From positions 1,013,501 to 1,077,500 of the forward strand of contig NZ_CP146986.1 of the NCBI RefSeq assembly GCF_037126175.1: a stretch of DNA of 64,000 nt, read 5' to 3'. A program made the translations under genes and the position numbers. Within the stretch, counting starts at the first letter, position 1; every line of letters starts with the position of its first letter. Below, piece by piece: positions 36,312-45,967 of the stretch. The notes under the pieces are model-generated. The model was given only the letters and a program-made list of their open reading frames with translations. It was not told the DNA's origin and searched no databases. The stretch comes from Pseudomonas sp. RSB 5.4 (GTDB lineage: Bacteria > Pseudomonadota > Gammaproteobacteria > Pseudomonadales > Pseudomonadaceae).

Positions 36312-37075
36312 TGCGTCAACGATCTTCATCGACCGTGCACGGTTTGTTGGGCGTAGCAGGGCTGTTGTGCCTGTTGCTGCTGTGGTGGCTGGGCGTGCAT
36401 CTGCTCGGTGGCAACGACAGCCTGGCGCTGCGCTTTTCACCCGAGGCGACGCTGGCCAGCCTCGGCGAACTGCTGCTGCGCCCGGAGCTGTACGAGCATG
36501 TGCTGGTCAGCCTGAAACGGATTGTGGTCGGCCTGCTGCTGGCGTTGCTGATCGGCGTGCCGCTGGGCCTGATGATCGGCAGCTACCGACATCTGGAGGC
36601 GGCGACCACGCCGGCGTTTCAGTTTCTGCGGATGATCTCACCGTTGTCGTGGATGCCGGTGGTGGTGATGCTGCTGGGCGTCGGTGATCAGCCGATCTAC
36701 TTCCTGCTGACCTTCGCTGCGGTATGGCCGATCCTGCTCAACACCGTGGCCGGCGTGCGCCAGCTCGACCCGCGCTGGCTGCAACTCAGTCGCAGCCTCA
36801 GCGCCACTCGTTGGGAAACCCTGCGCAAAGTGATCCTGCCCGGCGTACTCGGCCATGTGCTGACCGGAGTGCGGCTGTCGATCGGCATTCTGTGGATCGT
36901 GCTGGTGCCGTGCGAAATGCTCGGAGTCAGCGCGGGGTTGGGCTACTTCATTCTCGATACGCGAGATCGACTGGCGTATTCGGAGTTGATGGCGATGGTG
37001 CTGCTGATTGGCGTGCTGGGCTTTGCCCTGGATGCGTTTGCGCGGTGGCTACATCGGCGCTGGGCGCCGGCCTGA
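36311..37075 (+). CDS. ABC importer permease, NitT/TauT (SsuC-like) type
   Basis: 254 aa with six hydrophobic segments. The EAA-like loop (LSRSLSATRWETLRKVILPG, about residues 157-176) contacts the ATPase. The helix PLGLMIGSYRHLE and the C-terminal DTRDRLAYSELMAMVLLIG are typical of the family. It is the last gene of the operon that starts at 33237. Its 3' end overlaps the convergent LysR gene by 27 bases. Confidence 0.9.
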   Translation: MRQRSSSTVHGLLGVAGLLCLLLLWWLGVHLLGGNDSLALRFSPEATLASLGELLLRPELYEHVLVSLKRIVVGLLLALLIGVPLGLMIGSYRHLEAATTPAFQFLRMISPLSWMPVVVMLLGVGDQPIYFLLTFAAVWPILLNTVAGVRQLDPRWLQLSRSLSATRWETLRKVILPGVLGHVLTGVRLSIGILWIVLVPCEMLGVSAGLGYFILDTRDRLAYSELMAMVLLIGVLGFALDAFARWLHRRWAPA

Positions 37076-37954
37076 GGCGCTGAATGCAGCGAGCAAATAG
37101 TCACGCACGTAAAGCAGGCTCGGGCTTTTCATCACGCTTTTGCTCCACACCAGATAGAGCACATTGACCGGTGCCTCGCTGGGCGGTGTCGGTGAAATCA
37201 GCCGACCGTCAGCGATGGCGTCGGCGCACTGGTAGTCCGGCAGCACGCTCCAGCCGTGGCCGCCGAGCACCAGCTCCTTGATGATCCGCAGGTCGGGAAT
37301 CGTCAGCGCCGCTTGCAGTTGCGGAGCGACCTGAAACATTGAAGTCCACAGTGGCCGAACCAGCGCCAGATCCTCATCGAAAGCGATCAGCGGGACTTGC
37401 TTGAGTTGTGCTTGATTCGGGTCTTTGCCGAGGCGATCCAGGAGGCTCGGTGCATACACCAGCAACAGGCGTTCGGTGAGCAAATGGGCGTAACCGTGGG
37501 ATTGTTCGTTGGGCATGGAGGCCGTGATCGCGAAGTCGGTCTGCTTCGCTTCGAGCATCTCGTAAATGCGCTTTTTGGCACCGGTGTGAAAACGCAGGGT
37601 GAAGCCTTCGTCCATCAGCGGTGCGAGGCGAGCGGCGACTAGCGCATGGAGGAAGTCGGAGGGGCCGACCAGATGCACTGTGCCGCCCTTGATCAGGCCC
37701 GGACGCAGCGACGCGATCTTGTTTTCCAGACCATCGAGAAACGGTGCCACCGAACGCGCCAGTTCATCCGCCGCTTCGGTGGGTTCCACCCCCCGAGGCA
37801 AACGCTGAAACAGCGGTTTGCCGACCAGCGCCTCCAGCGCCTGCACATGCATCGACGCCGCCGGTTGGGTGATGCCCAAATGGTCCGCCGCCCTGGAGAA
37901 CGACTTGGTGCGGTACGCTTCGAGGAATGTGCGCAGGTGGGTGAGGTGGCTCAT
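37049..37954 (-). CDS. LysR-family transcriptional regulator
   Basis: 301 aa. The N-terminal winged helix has TFLEAYRTKSFSRAADHLGI, TQPAASMHVQALEALVGKPL and FQRLPRGVEPTEAA. A type 2 periplasmic-like effector domain follows. It lies 33 bases downstream of the MFS gene on the same strand and convergent with the importer operon. The regulated genes cannot be read from the sequence. Confidence 0.92.
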   Translation of the reverse strand: MSHLTHLRTFLEAYRTKSFSRAADHLGITQPAASMHVQALEALVGKPLFQRLPRGVEPTEAADELARSVAPFLDGLENKIASLRPGLIKGGTVHLVGPSDFLHALVAARLAPLMDEGFTLRFHTGAKKRIYEMLEAKQTDFAITASMPNEQSHGYAHLLTERLLLVYAPSLLDRLGKDPNQAQLKQVPLIAFDEDLALVRPLWTSMFQVAPQLQAALTIPDLRIIKELVLGGHGWSVLPDYQCADAIADGRLISPTPPSEAPVNVLYLVWSKSVMKSPSLLYVRDYLLAAFSASGRRPAPM

Positions 37955-37987
37955 GGTGCTTCGGCGCCCGTGAAAATGTAGGTTGGC

Positions 37988-39169
37988 TTACAGATTATCA
38001 GCCGTGCGATAGCGCGGCGTAGCGAACATTTGACTTAACACCAGAAGCAGCCCCAGCGCCGAGACTGCCGCACCTGTCAGCCCGACATGACTGAGGCCCA
38101 CCTGGCTGATCGTCACGCCACCTAGCACCGAACCCAGCGCGATCCCCGAGTTGAACCCGGCAATGTTCAGCCCGGCCGCAACGCCATGTGCGTGCGGCGC
38201 ATGTCGTTCGGCGATTCCCAGCAGCCGGGCCTGCAAGGCCGGCACTGCAGCAAAGCTGAACATCCCCAACAAGCCGACGAGCAAGCCCATCATCCACGGC
38301 GAACCGGAAAAGCCCCACATGCCCGCTGTCACCCCTACGATCCCGGCAATCAATGTGGCGCTGGCGCGATCCACTCCCCAGGCATCGGTCAGTTTGCCGC
38401 CCAGTACATTGCCGATGGCTGCCATCGCGCCGTACAACAACATGAACACGCCGACAGTGGCGGCCGTGGTATGAGTGACTTCAGTCAGCATTGGCGCGAT
38501 GTAGGTGTAGGCGACGAACGAACCGGCGTAGCCGAGCACAGTGACCAAGGCGCCGGCCAGCAACTTGCCGTTGAGCAGCGCTTTAAGGCTGTGTAACGCC
38601 GAGCTGCCGTCGGAAGCAGTCGGTAGCGGATCGCGCATGCCGAACAGCAAACCGAAGAAACCTATCGCTCCGAACACGGCAATCGCCGCCAGCACCACGC
38701 GCCACGACATTACGCCACCCAGATAGGTGCTGACAGGCACGCCAATCGCCATCGCCAGGGTAAACCCGCCAAACACCACTGCCACTGCGCTCCCTGCGCG
38801 ACCCGGCCCGGCCAGACGCGCCGCGGTGCTTGAAGCCACCGCCAGGAACAGGCCATGTCCCATGCCGGCGATGAATCGCGCTACCAGCATCAAGGTCAGC
38901 GAGGTTGCAAACGCCGCGGCGAGACTGCCGACGGTGAATACCAGAGCGGTCACCAGCATTACGTTCTTGCGCGACCAACTTGCGGTCAATGCACTGAAGA
39001 CCGGTGCTGAGAAAGTGGCGCCCAAGGCATACGCAGTGATGGTTGCCCCGGTCGCCTCGACGTCGACGCCGAGACTGCGAGCCATGACGTCGGTGAGGCC
39101 GATCGGAACGAATTCGGCCAGACCCAAGGCAAAGGCGCTGAGGGTAAAGATGTAGATGACAAAGGGCAT
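37988..39169 (-). CDS. MFS transporter, DHA1-type exporter
   Basis: 393 aa from ATG 39169 (MPFVIYIFTLSAFALGLAEF); the longer open frame adds about 100 non-membrane residues and is rejected. Twelve hydrophobic segments, with motif A-like regions and FIAGMGHGLFLAVASSTAARL typical of AraJ/YdhP-like members. The ligand is unknown; drug or sugar efflux are the usual roles. It may be cotranscribed with the LysR gene that follows. Confidence 0.9.
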   Translation of the reverse strand: MPFVIYIFTLSAFALGLAEFVPIGLTDVMARSLGVDVEATGATITAYALGATFSAPVFSALTASWSRKNVMLVTALVFTVGSLAAAFATSLTLMLVARFIAGMGHGLFLAVASSTAARLAGPGRAGSAVAVVFGGFTLAMAIGVPVSTYLGGVMSWRVVLAAIAVFGAIGFFGLLFGMRDPLPTASDGSSALHSLKALLNGKLLAGALVTVLGYAGSFVAYTYIAPMLTEVTHTTAATVGVFMLLYGAMAAIGNVLGGKLTDAWGVDRASATLIAGIVGVTAGMWGFSGSPWMMGLLVGLLGMFSFAAVPALQARLLGIAERHAPHAHGVAAGLNIAGFNSGIALGSVLGGVTISQVGLSHVGLTGAAVSALGLLLVLSQMFATPRYRTADNL

Positions 39170-39317
39170 GGGAGCCTCGCTCAAGAAGGAATTTGGCGAG
39201 AGGCTAGGGATTGGTGACGCATAAGTGAAATTGGCGATTTCGCGTACTGGCATAAATAAATTCATACCTTGCCAGAATCCATATGCGGCACAAAAGCCTG
39301 CAGGCTCAGTCGATTGC

Positions 39318-39386
39318 AACGAGGCTGTGATCTTTTGATGTTTGGATTCAAGATCGACAGATCGCAGCGTGCCGCAACTCTTGCAA
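39318..39386. repeat. Decayed inverted repeat related to 9569-9657
   Basis: GCTGTGATCTTTTGAT, a loop, then AGATCGCAG and GCCGCAACTC match the arms of the palindrome at 9569-9657 with several changes. The remainder of 39170-39392 shows nothing else that I can support. Confidence 0.65.
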
Positions 39387-39392
39387 GGAGGA

Positions 39393-41771
39393 TTACGTCG
39401 CTGACGGTTTCGCCAACGCAATCCCCGCATCCCCCAACCGCTTGAGTATCTCGAACAACAGATCACTCTTGGTCCCGCCAACTATCCGCGGGCTGCCGAC
39501 GTAGCCTGTTACCGTCAAGGTGATGCCATCCGGCGAGAGTTTGCTGAAGCGCACGTACGACGCCGGTTTGTCGAGGATGTTTTCGTTTTCGCGGTAGGTG
39601 TTCAGCAGCAGTTCCTTGACCTGTTCGGGGTCGATGTCCAGCGGGAACATCAGCTCCAGGCTTGCCACCCCTTGGGCGCTGCCGCCGAGGGTGACGTTGC
39701 GCAGGTTCTGCGAGATCAGTTGCGAGTTGGGCACGATGACGATGGAGCGGTCGCTGAGTTGGATTTCCGTGGCGCGCACATTGATTCGGCGGATGTCGCC
39801 TTCGACGCCGCTGATGCTGATCAGGTCGCCGACCTTCACCGGGCGCTCGGTGAGCAGGATCAGCCCGGAAACGAAGTTCTTGACGATCTCCTGCAGGCCG
39901 AAGCCGATCCCCACCGACAGCGCACTGACGATCCACGCCAGATTGGTCCAGCGCACGCCCAGCGACGACAGCGTCAGGAGGATGACCGTGGCATAACCGA
40001 TGTTGGAAAACAGCGTACTCAGCGACGCGCACATGCCCGGGTCCATGTCGGTCTTGGGCAGGAATTCGTTGTCGAGCCAGCGGCGCAGGGCGCGGATCAG
40101 GTAGATGCCGATCAGCAGTGCCAGCACCGCATTGATCAAATGCGCGGGGACGATGTTCAGCTTGCGCAACCCGGCGCCGCCAAGGATGCCGAGGACATTG
40201 CTGGTCAACTGCCCAAACGTGGTGCCGATGCCGCCGACGAAGAGGGTAATCACCGCCAGCAACAGCAGCCCGGCGCGGCTGGCACCGGACAGCACAATCG
40301 AAATCTGCTCCAGCCGCCGGTCGCCCAAGCCCAGGGTCTGCTTGATGGTCTTGCCGGCCGAGTAGCGTGGCGAGAACAGATATTCGCAGGCGTCCTTGAC
40401 CACCTGCACCAGCAAATAGAACCCGGCCAACACGATATAGGCCCAGACCAATTCATAGGTGACGAAACGAGCCAGCGACACATAGCCGGTGAGCAGAGCC
40501 AGCGCCGACACGCACATGCACACCGTGGCGATGCTGTAGATCGCCCCGGCAAATGTGCTGCCGGCCTCCGGTTCATTGGCGCTGATCAACGCCTTGCGCA
40601 CTCTGCCGACGCGCAACAGCAGCGGCACCAGAATCACGATCACCACGATGGCAATCACCCCACGTTGAGCGATCACGATCTGGCTGCTCATACCGGTGGC
40701 ATTGCTGACCTGCACCAGCGTCACCAACACTAGGAGGATGGCCGCGAGAATCCTTGGATAGGGTCTCAGGGCCAGCGCCACCGGGTCGGCAATCGCCGGC
40801 AGCCGCCACGAGGGATGTTTGGTCGACAGCAGTGCGCGGCTCAACGCGGTGATCAGGACGCAGGCATAGACTGCTTTTTCGAATTCCTCGGAAAAAGTCT
40901 GCAGCACCGGCGTCAGCGGTTCGTGGCGGGTGCAGGCGTAAAACAGCAGGTGCAGGGCGATGGCCGTGGTGCCAAGGGTCGCCAGCGCCGAAGCGAACGC
41001 CAGCGCGCTGCGGCGCAGGCGCCCCTCCGGCATGCGGTGGATGCACAGCCAGGTCAGGCCGCGCTCGGCGAGTCGGCGGCCGAGCGTCCAGAAAGCCAGC
41101 GCCAGCAGCACCAGCACACAGGTGAAAAACCGCTGGCCGGGCGCCCAGACCGTGGCCCAGGTGAGGTTCACCTGATTGATGAAAAAATTCAGGCGCTGAC
41201 GGTCATCCGGCTCTGGCGACACCAATGGCGACCAGAAGTCCGGGCTCAGTATGCTGTCGGTGCGCAGGGTCAATTCGCTTTCAAGCAGCGTGCGGCGGAT
41301 GCCGGCGATTTGCGTGATCAGATCAGCCGCGCTTTGTTTGAGCGCGGCAAGGCTTTTGAGCGTGGCGTCGACCTTGTTTTTCTGTTCGCTGAGCATCGCC
41401 CGTTGTGCGGCGATTTCCGCTTGTTCGGCGGCGATCTGCGTATCCGGCGCTGCGCCGAGCACCCCCAGTTGCACCGTCAATTGAGCTTGCTGCGGCAACA
41501 ACGCCGCCGATAACCGATCAATGTCCAGAATGAACGTCTGTACCCGGTCTTGCGGGCCTTCGAGCTGGTTGTAGTTGTTGGCGGCGGAAATCTGCTGCTT
41601 CAGCCCGTCGAGGCGCATTTGCAGGGCTTGCAGATCACTTTGTGAGACTTCCACCAGCGGTGCCGCAGTGGTCGCTGTGGGCGCCGGTAAATCCGCCGCC
41701 CACAGCGCCGAACCGCCCGGAACAAGCACGGTCAGCGCGACAAAAAACAATGACTTCAATGTGTTGCGCAT
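39393..41771 (-). CDS. Large mechanosensitive channel (DUF3772 plus MscS domain)
   Basis: 792 aa from ATG 41771. A signal peptide is cut near residue 25 (SALWA). A periplasmic coiled-coil region (DUF3772, about 35-200) is followed by roughly ten membrane segments and a C-terminal MscS core. The pore helix region reads LAWIVSALSVGIGFGLQEIV, and the beta domain has RPVKVGDLISISGVEGDI. Such YjeP/MscM-like proteins release solutes on hypo-osmotic shock. It is monocistronic, convergent with nothing nearby. Confidence 0.92.
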   Translation of the reverse strand: MRNTLKSLFFVALTVLVPGGSALWAADLPAPTATTAAPLVEVSQSDLQALQMRLDGLKQQISAANNYNQLEGPQDRVQTFILDIDRLSAALLPQQAQLTVQLGVLGAAPDTQIAAEQAEIAAQRAMLSEQKNKVDATLKSLAALKQSAADLITQIAGIRRTLLESELTLRTDSILSPDFWSPLVSPEPDDRQRLNFFINQVNLTWATVWAPGQRFFTCVLVLLALAFWTLGRRLAERGLTWLCIHRMPEGRLRRSALAFASALATLGTTAIALHLLFYACTRHEPLTPVLQTFSEEFEKAVYACVLITALSRALLSTKHPSWRLPAIADPVALALRPYPRILAAILLVLVTLVQVSNATGMSSQIVIAQRGVIAIVVIVILVPLLLRVGRVRKALISANEPEAGSTFAGAIYSIATVCMCVSALALLTGYVSLARFVTYELVWAYIVLAGFYLLVQVVKDACEYLFSPRYSAGKTIKQTLGLGDRRLEQISIVLSGASRAGLLLLAVITLFVGGIGTTFGQLTSNVLGILGGAGLRKLNIVPAHLINAVLALLIGIYLIRALRRWLDNEFLPKTDMDPGMCASLSTLFSNIGYATVILLTLSSLGVRWTNLAWIVSALSVGIGFGLQEIVKNFVSGLILLTERPVKVGDLISISGVEGDIRRINVRATEIQLSDRSIVIVPNSQLISQNLRNVTLGGSAQGVASLELMFPLDIDPEQVKELLLNTYRENENILDKPASYVRFSKLSPDGITLTVTGYVGSPRIVGGTKSDLLFEILKRLGDAGIALAKPSAT

Positions 41772-41965
41772 GAGAGGGGCCGGTTCTCGTTGATCACACA
41801 ATCTATGAGGTTAGGTGATCGAACCGGGCACGGCGGAAAATTTCCGGGGAGCAGGGCGGGCCGGTGAATCGGTCGCGTCGTGTACACCCTCAGTCTCAGC
41901 TAAGTATTGGCTCGTATCTTCCCCTCAGCGCAAGTTCGGCGCTGGACAGGAGAGGCGATCCACAC

Positions 41966-42730
41966 ATGAATCCCGCTAAAGCCGGATGGCTTAATAAAGT
42001 CCCCGAAGTGACACTGGCCTTCTGGGTGATCAAGATTCTCTCGACGACCGTGGGGGAAACCGGCGCCGACTTCCTTGCGGTGGATGCCGGTTTCGGCGCT
42101 GGCTGGACCAGCATCGGCATGGCGCTGTTACTCGGGTGCGCGCTGTTCTTTCAAATGCGTAAAACCGCGTATACGCCCTGGATCTACTGGTTGACCGTGG
42201 TGCTGGTGAGCATCGTCGGCACGCAGATCACCGACATCATGACCGACATGCTCGACATCAGCCTGTACGTCAGCACCGCGGTGTTCTCGGTGTTGCTGGC
42301 CGTGAATTTCCTGATCTGGTTTACGGTGGAGGACAACCTGTCGATCCGCGAAATCAACACACCGCGGCGCGAGCTTTTTTACTGGTCCACGGTGTTGTGC
42401 ACCTTCGCCCTGGGCACTGCCGCCGGGGACTTGGCAACGGAAGCGCTGGGGCTGGGCTTCACCGTCGGTGCGGTGATATTCGGCGCGCTGATTGCGGCGA
42501 CGCTGCTGGCCTGGCGGATGGGAGCCAAAGTGGTGCTGACCTTCTGGATCGCCTACATCCTGACTCGTCCGTTCGGCGCCTCTCTCGGTGACTTGCTGAC
42601 TCAGGCCAAGACCTACGGTGGCCTGGGCATGGGCGCTGCCTGGACCAGTGCAATCTTCCTCAGCGTCATCGTGCTGCTGGTCGCGGTCGCACAGATCAGC
42701 CTTGGCAATCGCAAAACCCTCACTCAATAA
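41966..42730 (+). CDS. Integral membrane protein, COG4705/DUF347 family
   Basis: 254 aa from ATG 41966; the upstream open frame adds 34 unlikely residues. Repeated units [20 protein letters not shown] and [11 protein letters not shown]... show the internal duplication of this family, with about eight hydrophobic segments. Function is poorly known. It starts a five-gene co-directional run (membrane protein, lipoprotein, response regulator, kinase, DUF4337), although a terminator sits after the second gene. Confidence 0.88.
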   Translation: MNPAKAGWLNKVPEVTLAFWVIKILSTTVGETGADFLAVDAGFGAGWTSIGMALLLGCALFFQMRKTAYTPWIYWLTVVLVSIVGTQITDIMTDMLDISLYVSTAVFSVLLAVNFLIWFTVEDNLSIREINTPRRELFYWSTVLCTFALGTAAGDLATEALGLGFTVGAVIFGALIAATLLAWRMGAKVVLTFWIAYILTRPFGASLGDLLTQAKTYGGLGMGAAWTSAIFLSVIVLLVAVAQISLGNRKTLTQ

Positions 42731-42759
42731 ACGTTTGGATACTCCCTCAAGGAATCAAC

Positions 42760-43197
42760 ATGCACGCCTTCAAAACCGCTTTTCGCCACGTCGCGATCAT
42801 CTCGTCTCTGGTACTGCTCGGCAGCCTCGCCGGCTGCTCGAAACCCGCTGACAAACCCGCTGCCGCTACGCCGACCAGCTCCTTGAGCGCGCCGCCGCAA
42901 TCGGGCTCGAAGCTGGGTGACCTGAGCGAGTTCCGCAACATCGCCACCGACGTCAGCGCGCTGGTCGAGAAAAATGACCTGCCCGGCGCCAGGACCCGGA
43001 TCAAGGATCTGGAGACCTCCTGGGACTCCGCCGAAGCCGGCATCAAGCCACGTGCCGCTGCTGACTGGCATGTGCTGGACAAGGCCATTGACCGCGCGCT
43101 GGATGCCCTGCGCGCCAGCTCGCCGAAGCAGGCTGACTGCAAGGCGGCCATGGACGACCTGCTCAAGGCTTTCGATTCGGTGAATGGCAAGCAGTGA
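42760..43197 (+). CDS. Small lipoprotein, hypothetical
   Basis: 145 aa. The signal ends in the lipobox LAGC (Cys about 27). The mature protein has a P/A-rich linker then an amphipathic helical part with [29 protein letters not shown] and [15 protein letters not shown]. Small helical lipoproteins like this often sit beside two-component systems in Pseudomonas. No function can be assigned. It lies 29 bases after the membrane-protein gene and ends before a terminator. Confidence 0.85.
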   Translation: MHAFKTAFRHVAIISSLVLLGSLAGCSKPADKPAAATPTSSLSAPPQSGSKLGDLSEFRNIATDVSALVEKNDLPGARTRIKDLETSWDSAEAGIKPRAAADWHVLDKAIDRALDALRASSPKQADCKAAMDDLLKAFDSVNGKQ

Positions 43198-43249
43198 TCG
43201 CAGCGCTGAACCGGCGGCGGACAAACGTCGGTTCAAGTGCTTCAATACA

Positions 43250-43280
43250 GGCGCGATGGCAGTGACCGTCGCGCCTTTTT
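43250..43280 (+). terminator. Terminator between lipoprotein and response-regulator genes
   Basis: GGCGCGA, a 12-nt loop, TCGCGCC, then TTTTT. It lies only 15 bases before the response-regulator ATG, so that gene either has a promoter overlapping the hairpin or depends on read-through. Confidence 0.8.
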
Positions 43281-43295
43281 CTGTCGGAGCGCTGC

Positions 43296-43961
43296 ATGCG
43301 AATTCTGCTGGTCGAAGATGACCTGATGATTGGCGAGGCCATCGAGGCGGCGCTCAAGGAGGCCAGCTACGCCACCGACTGGGTGAAAAACGGCCTCACC
43401 GCGCTGGCGGCGCTGGACACCCAGACCTACGATCTGGTGTTGCTCGACCTCGGCCTGCCCGGCAAGGACGGGCTCGATGTGCTGGATGCCATTCGCGCGC
43501 GCAACAACCCCGTGCCGCTGCTGATTATCACCGCCCGCGATGGCCTCGATGACCGGCTGCGCGGCCTCGATGGCGGCGCGGATGACTTCCTGCTCAAACC
43601 GTTCGCCATGGCTGAGTTGCTGGCACGCATGCGCGCGGTATTGCGCCGTCGCGGCGGTAACGCGCAGTCGTTGCTGGATAACGGCGAGGTGTCGTTGAAC
43701 CTGATTTCGAAACAGGCCTCCACCGCGCAAGTCGCCGATGTGCAGCTTTCCAGCCGCGAGTTTGCGCTGTTGCAGGCACTGTTGATCCGCCCGGGTGCGA
43801 TTCTCTCGCGCAGCGAACTTGAGGACCGGATTTACGGCTGGGGCAACGAAGTGGAAAGCAACGCGGTAGAGTTTTTGATCCATTCGCTGCGGCGCAAACT
43901 GGGCAACCATGTCATCAGGAATGTCAGGGGGATGGGATGGATGGTTTCAAAAGGCGTTTGA
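43296..43961 (+). CDS. OmpR/PhoB-type response regulator
   Basis: 221 aa. The receiver domain has the acidic pair E7-D8-D9, phospho-acceptor D51 (LVLLDLGLPG) and K near 102 (DDFLLKPFAMAELLAR). The winged helix has LSSREFALLQALLIRPGAIL and VEFLIHSLRRKLG. It resembles the PmrA/QseB subgroup. The kinase gene starts inside its 3' end (25-base overlap), so the pair is translationally coupled. Confidence 0.95.
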   Translation: MRILLVEDDLMIGEAIEAALKEASYATDWVKNGLTALAALDTQTYDLVLLDLGLPGKDGLDVLDAIRARNNPVPLLIITARDGLDDRLRGLDGGADDFLLKPFAMAELLARMRAVLRRRGGNAQSLLDNGEVSLNLISKQASTAQVADVQLSSREFALLQALLIRPGAILSRSELEDRIYGWGNEVESNAVEFLIHSLRRKLGNHVIRNVRGMGWMVSKGV

Positions 43962-45283
43962 GCGACTCGGTACAGTCACGGCTATCCATCGCGCTGTCAC
44001 TGGCGATTCTCCTCGTCGCCTTGCTCGCCGGTGCATTCGCGTTTATCTCGGCACTCGACGAAGCGCACGAAATGCAGGACGAAAGCCTGCGTCAGGTGGC
44101 GCTGCTGTTCGATCGGCAGCACATGACCCTGGGTTATCCCGCTGCCGGGCAGGTCGTTGGTGATGACGAAGACTCGCGGATCACCGTGCAATATCTGGCC
44201 GACAGCAGCAAAGCCGTCGGCACTGATGACGCGAGCATCCCGTTGCCCTTTCCCCTGACCCTGGCCGATGGTCTGGCGACGCTGAATATCGCCGGTGAAA
44301 ACTATCGTGTGCTGGTCAGAACCACCTCGGCAGGCGAACGCATTGCGGTCGCGCAGGAAGCCGACGTGCGCGACAAGGAGGCGCGGGAAAGCGCCTGGCG
44401 CAGTCTGCTGCCATTTCTGATTCTGTTTCCGGTGCTGCTGTTGGTGGTGGGGGATCTGGTGCGCAAGCTGTTCCGGCCCATCGCGACGCTCTCGGCGGAA
44501 ATCGATCAGCGTGACCAGCAGGCGCTGCATCCGATCGATGAGCAGCACCTGCCGAGCGAGATCCGGCCTTTCGTTGTGGCGATCAATCGATTGCTCAAAC
44601 GTGTGGCGCAGGCCATGGAAACGCAACGACGGTTTATCGCCGATGCCGCCCATGAACTGCGCTCGCCGATGACGGCGTTGTCCCTGCAGGCTGAGCGATT
44701 GGCCGCTACGCCCCTGTCGGCCGACTCTCGGCAGAACTTTTTGCCATTGGTTCAGGGGATCGAGCGCAGTCGCAAGCTGATCGAGCAATTGCTCGCTCTG
44801 GCCGCCGCGCAATCAATCGCGCAACGCGCCGAGGCCGCCGTGTCGGTGCATGCAGTGTTTCGCCGAGTGCTGGAAGACTTGCTGCCACTGGCAGAGAACA
44901 AAGCCATCGATATCGGCGTTGACAGCGTTGAGGACGTGCAGGTCGTCATCAACGAACTGGACCTGTTCATCCTGATCAAGAACCTGGTGGATAACGCCAT
45001 CCGCTATACCCCGGCGGGCGGACGAGTCGACCTCAGCGTCGAACGGACGGAGCAGGGCGCACTCATCGAAATCAAGGACTCGGGGCCGGGCATTCGCGCC
45101 GCAGAACAGGCGTTGGTGTTCGATCCGTTTTACCGCAGCCTGGGCACCGGGGAGGCCGGGTCCGGGTTGGGGCTGTCGATTGTCAGGGCGATCGCCGAAC
45201 GCACGGGGGTTCGGGTGGGGTTGAGTTTTGTCGATGAAGTGGCGCAGCGTGGCTTGCGTGTTTCGCTGTGGTTGTCCTCATAA
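43937..45283 (+). CDS. Sensor histidine kinase
   Basis: 448 aa. Membrane segments near 18-40 and 155-175 enclose a periplasmic domain of about 115 residues. A HAMP-like linker precedes the H box FIADAAHELRSPMTAL (H near 239). The ATPase part has the N box LVDNAIRYTPAGG, G1 DSGPGI and G2 GSGLGLSIVRAI. It is the cognate partner of the overlapping response regulator (PmrB/QseC-like). The stimulus is unknown. Confidence 0.95.
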   Translation: MDGFKRRLSDSVQSRLSIALSLAILLVALLAGAFAFISALDEAHEMQDESLRQVALLFDRQHMTLGYPAAGQVVGDDEDSRITVQYLADSSKAVGTDDASIPLPFPLTLADGLATLNIAGENYRVLVRTTSAGERIAVAQEADVRDKEARESAWRSLLPFLILFPVLLLVVGDLVRKLFRPIATLSAEIDQRDQQALHPIDEQHLPSEIRPFVVAINRLLKRVAQAMETQRRFIADAAHELRSPMTALSLQAERLAATPLSADSRQNFLPLVQGIERSRKLIEQLLALAAAQSIAQRAEAAVSVHAVFRRVLEDLLPLAENKAIDIGVDSVEDVQVVINELDLFILIKNLVDNAIRYTPAGGRVDLSVERTEQGALIEIKDSGPGIRAAEQALVFDPFYRSLGTGEAGSGLGLSIVRAIAERTGVRVGLSFVDEVAQRGLRVSLWLSS

Positions 45284-45322
45284 TGCCGCCCATCTCCAAT
45301 CATCCATCCAAGTTCGACAGCC

Positions 45323-45901
45323 ATGCCTGAAGAGTTCGAAGTCCCTAGCCCCCACGAGCAACATATCGAGCACACCACCCATCATGCCCATGCACAGGGC
45401 GATCGCTTTGCCAGCAAGATTGCGGTGATGACGGCGATCATGGCGACCGTCGGCGCCCTGATGAGTTATCAGGCCGGCTCGACGGAAAGTGAAGCGGCCA
45501 TGGACAAAAACAACGCCGCTATCCAGAAGACCGAAGCCGCCAACGAATGGAACTACTACCAGGCCAAGTCCAGCCGGCAGAACCTGTCGGATCTGGCCAG
45601 CCATCTGCCGGGGCTGGATTCCGCCCACTATGCTGCCGAGGCGCGACGCTACGGGGAGCAGAAAGAGGAGGCGCGCAAGAAAGCCGAAGTACTTGAGCAA
45701 CAGGCGCGCGAGTGGGAGGAAAAATCTGAGCAGGTGCTGCACCAGCATCACCGCTGGGCCCAGGCCATGACGGCGATTCAAATCGCCATTTCACTGGCAG
45801 CCATTACCTTGCTGACGCGCAAGGAATGGCTGAGGCGCGTCTCGTTTGGCGCCGCCGGTGTCGGCGTCATGCTGGGATCGCTGGCCTGGCTGCACATTTG
45901 A
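45323..45901 (+). CDS. DUF4337 family membrane protein
   Basis: 192 aa. An acidic and His-rich N-terminus (EEFEVPSPHEQHIEHTTHHA) is followed by a membrane segment (KIAVMTAIMATVGALMSYQA), a long charged coiled coil (about 60-140), and two further membrane segments at the C-terminus. This is the DUF4337 layout; no function is known. It lies 39 bases after the kinase gene and may be in the same transcript. Confidence 0.88.
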   Translation: MPEEFEVPSPHEQHIEHTTHHAHAQGDRFASKIAVMTAIMATVGALMSYQAGSTESEAAMDKNNAAIQKTEAANEWNYYQAKSSRQNLSDLASHLPGLDSAHYAAEARRYGEQKEEARKKAEVLEQQAREWEEKSEQVLHQHHRWAQAMTAIQIAISLAAITLLTRKEWLRRVSFGAAGVGVMLGSLAWLHI

Positions 45902-45967
45902 GCGCCTTGGACTCCGGCACGGGGTAGCGGTTATCGCGGGATTAATCGCCCCGGATTCCATGCTTCA

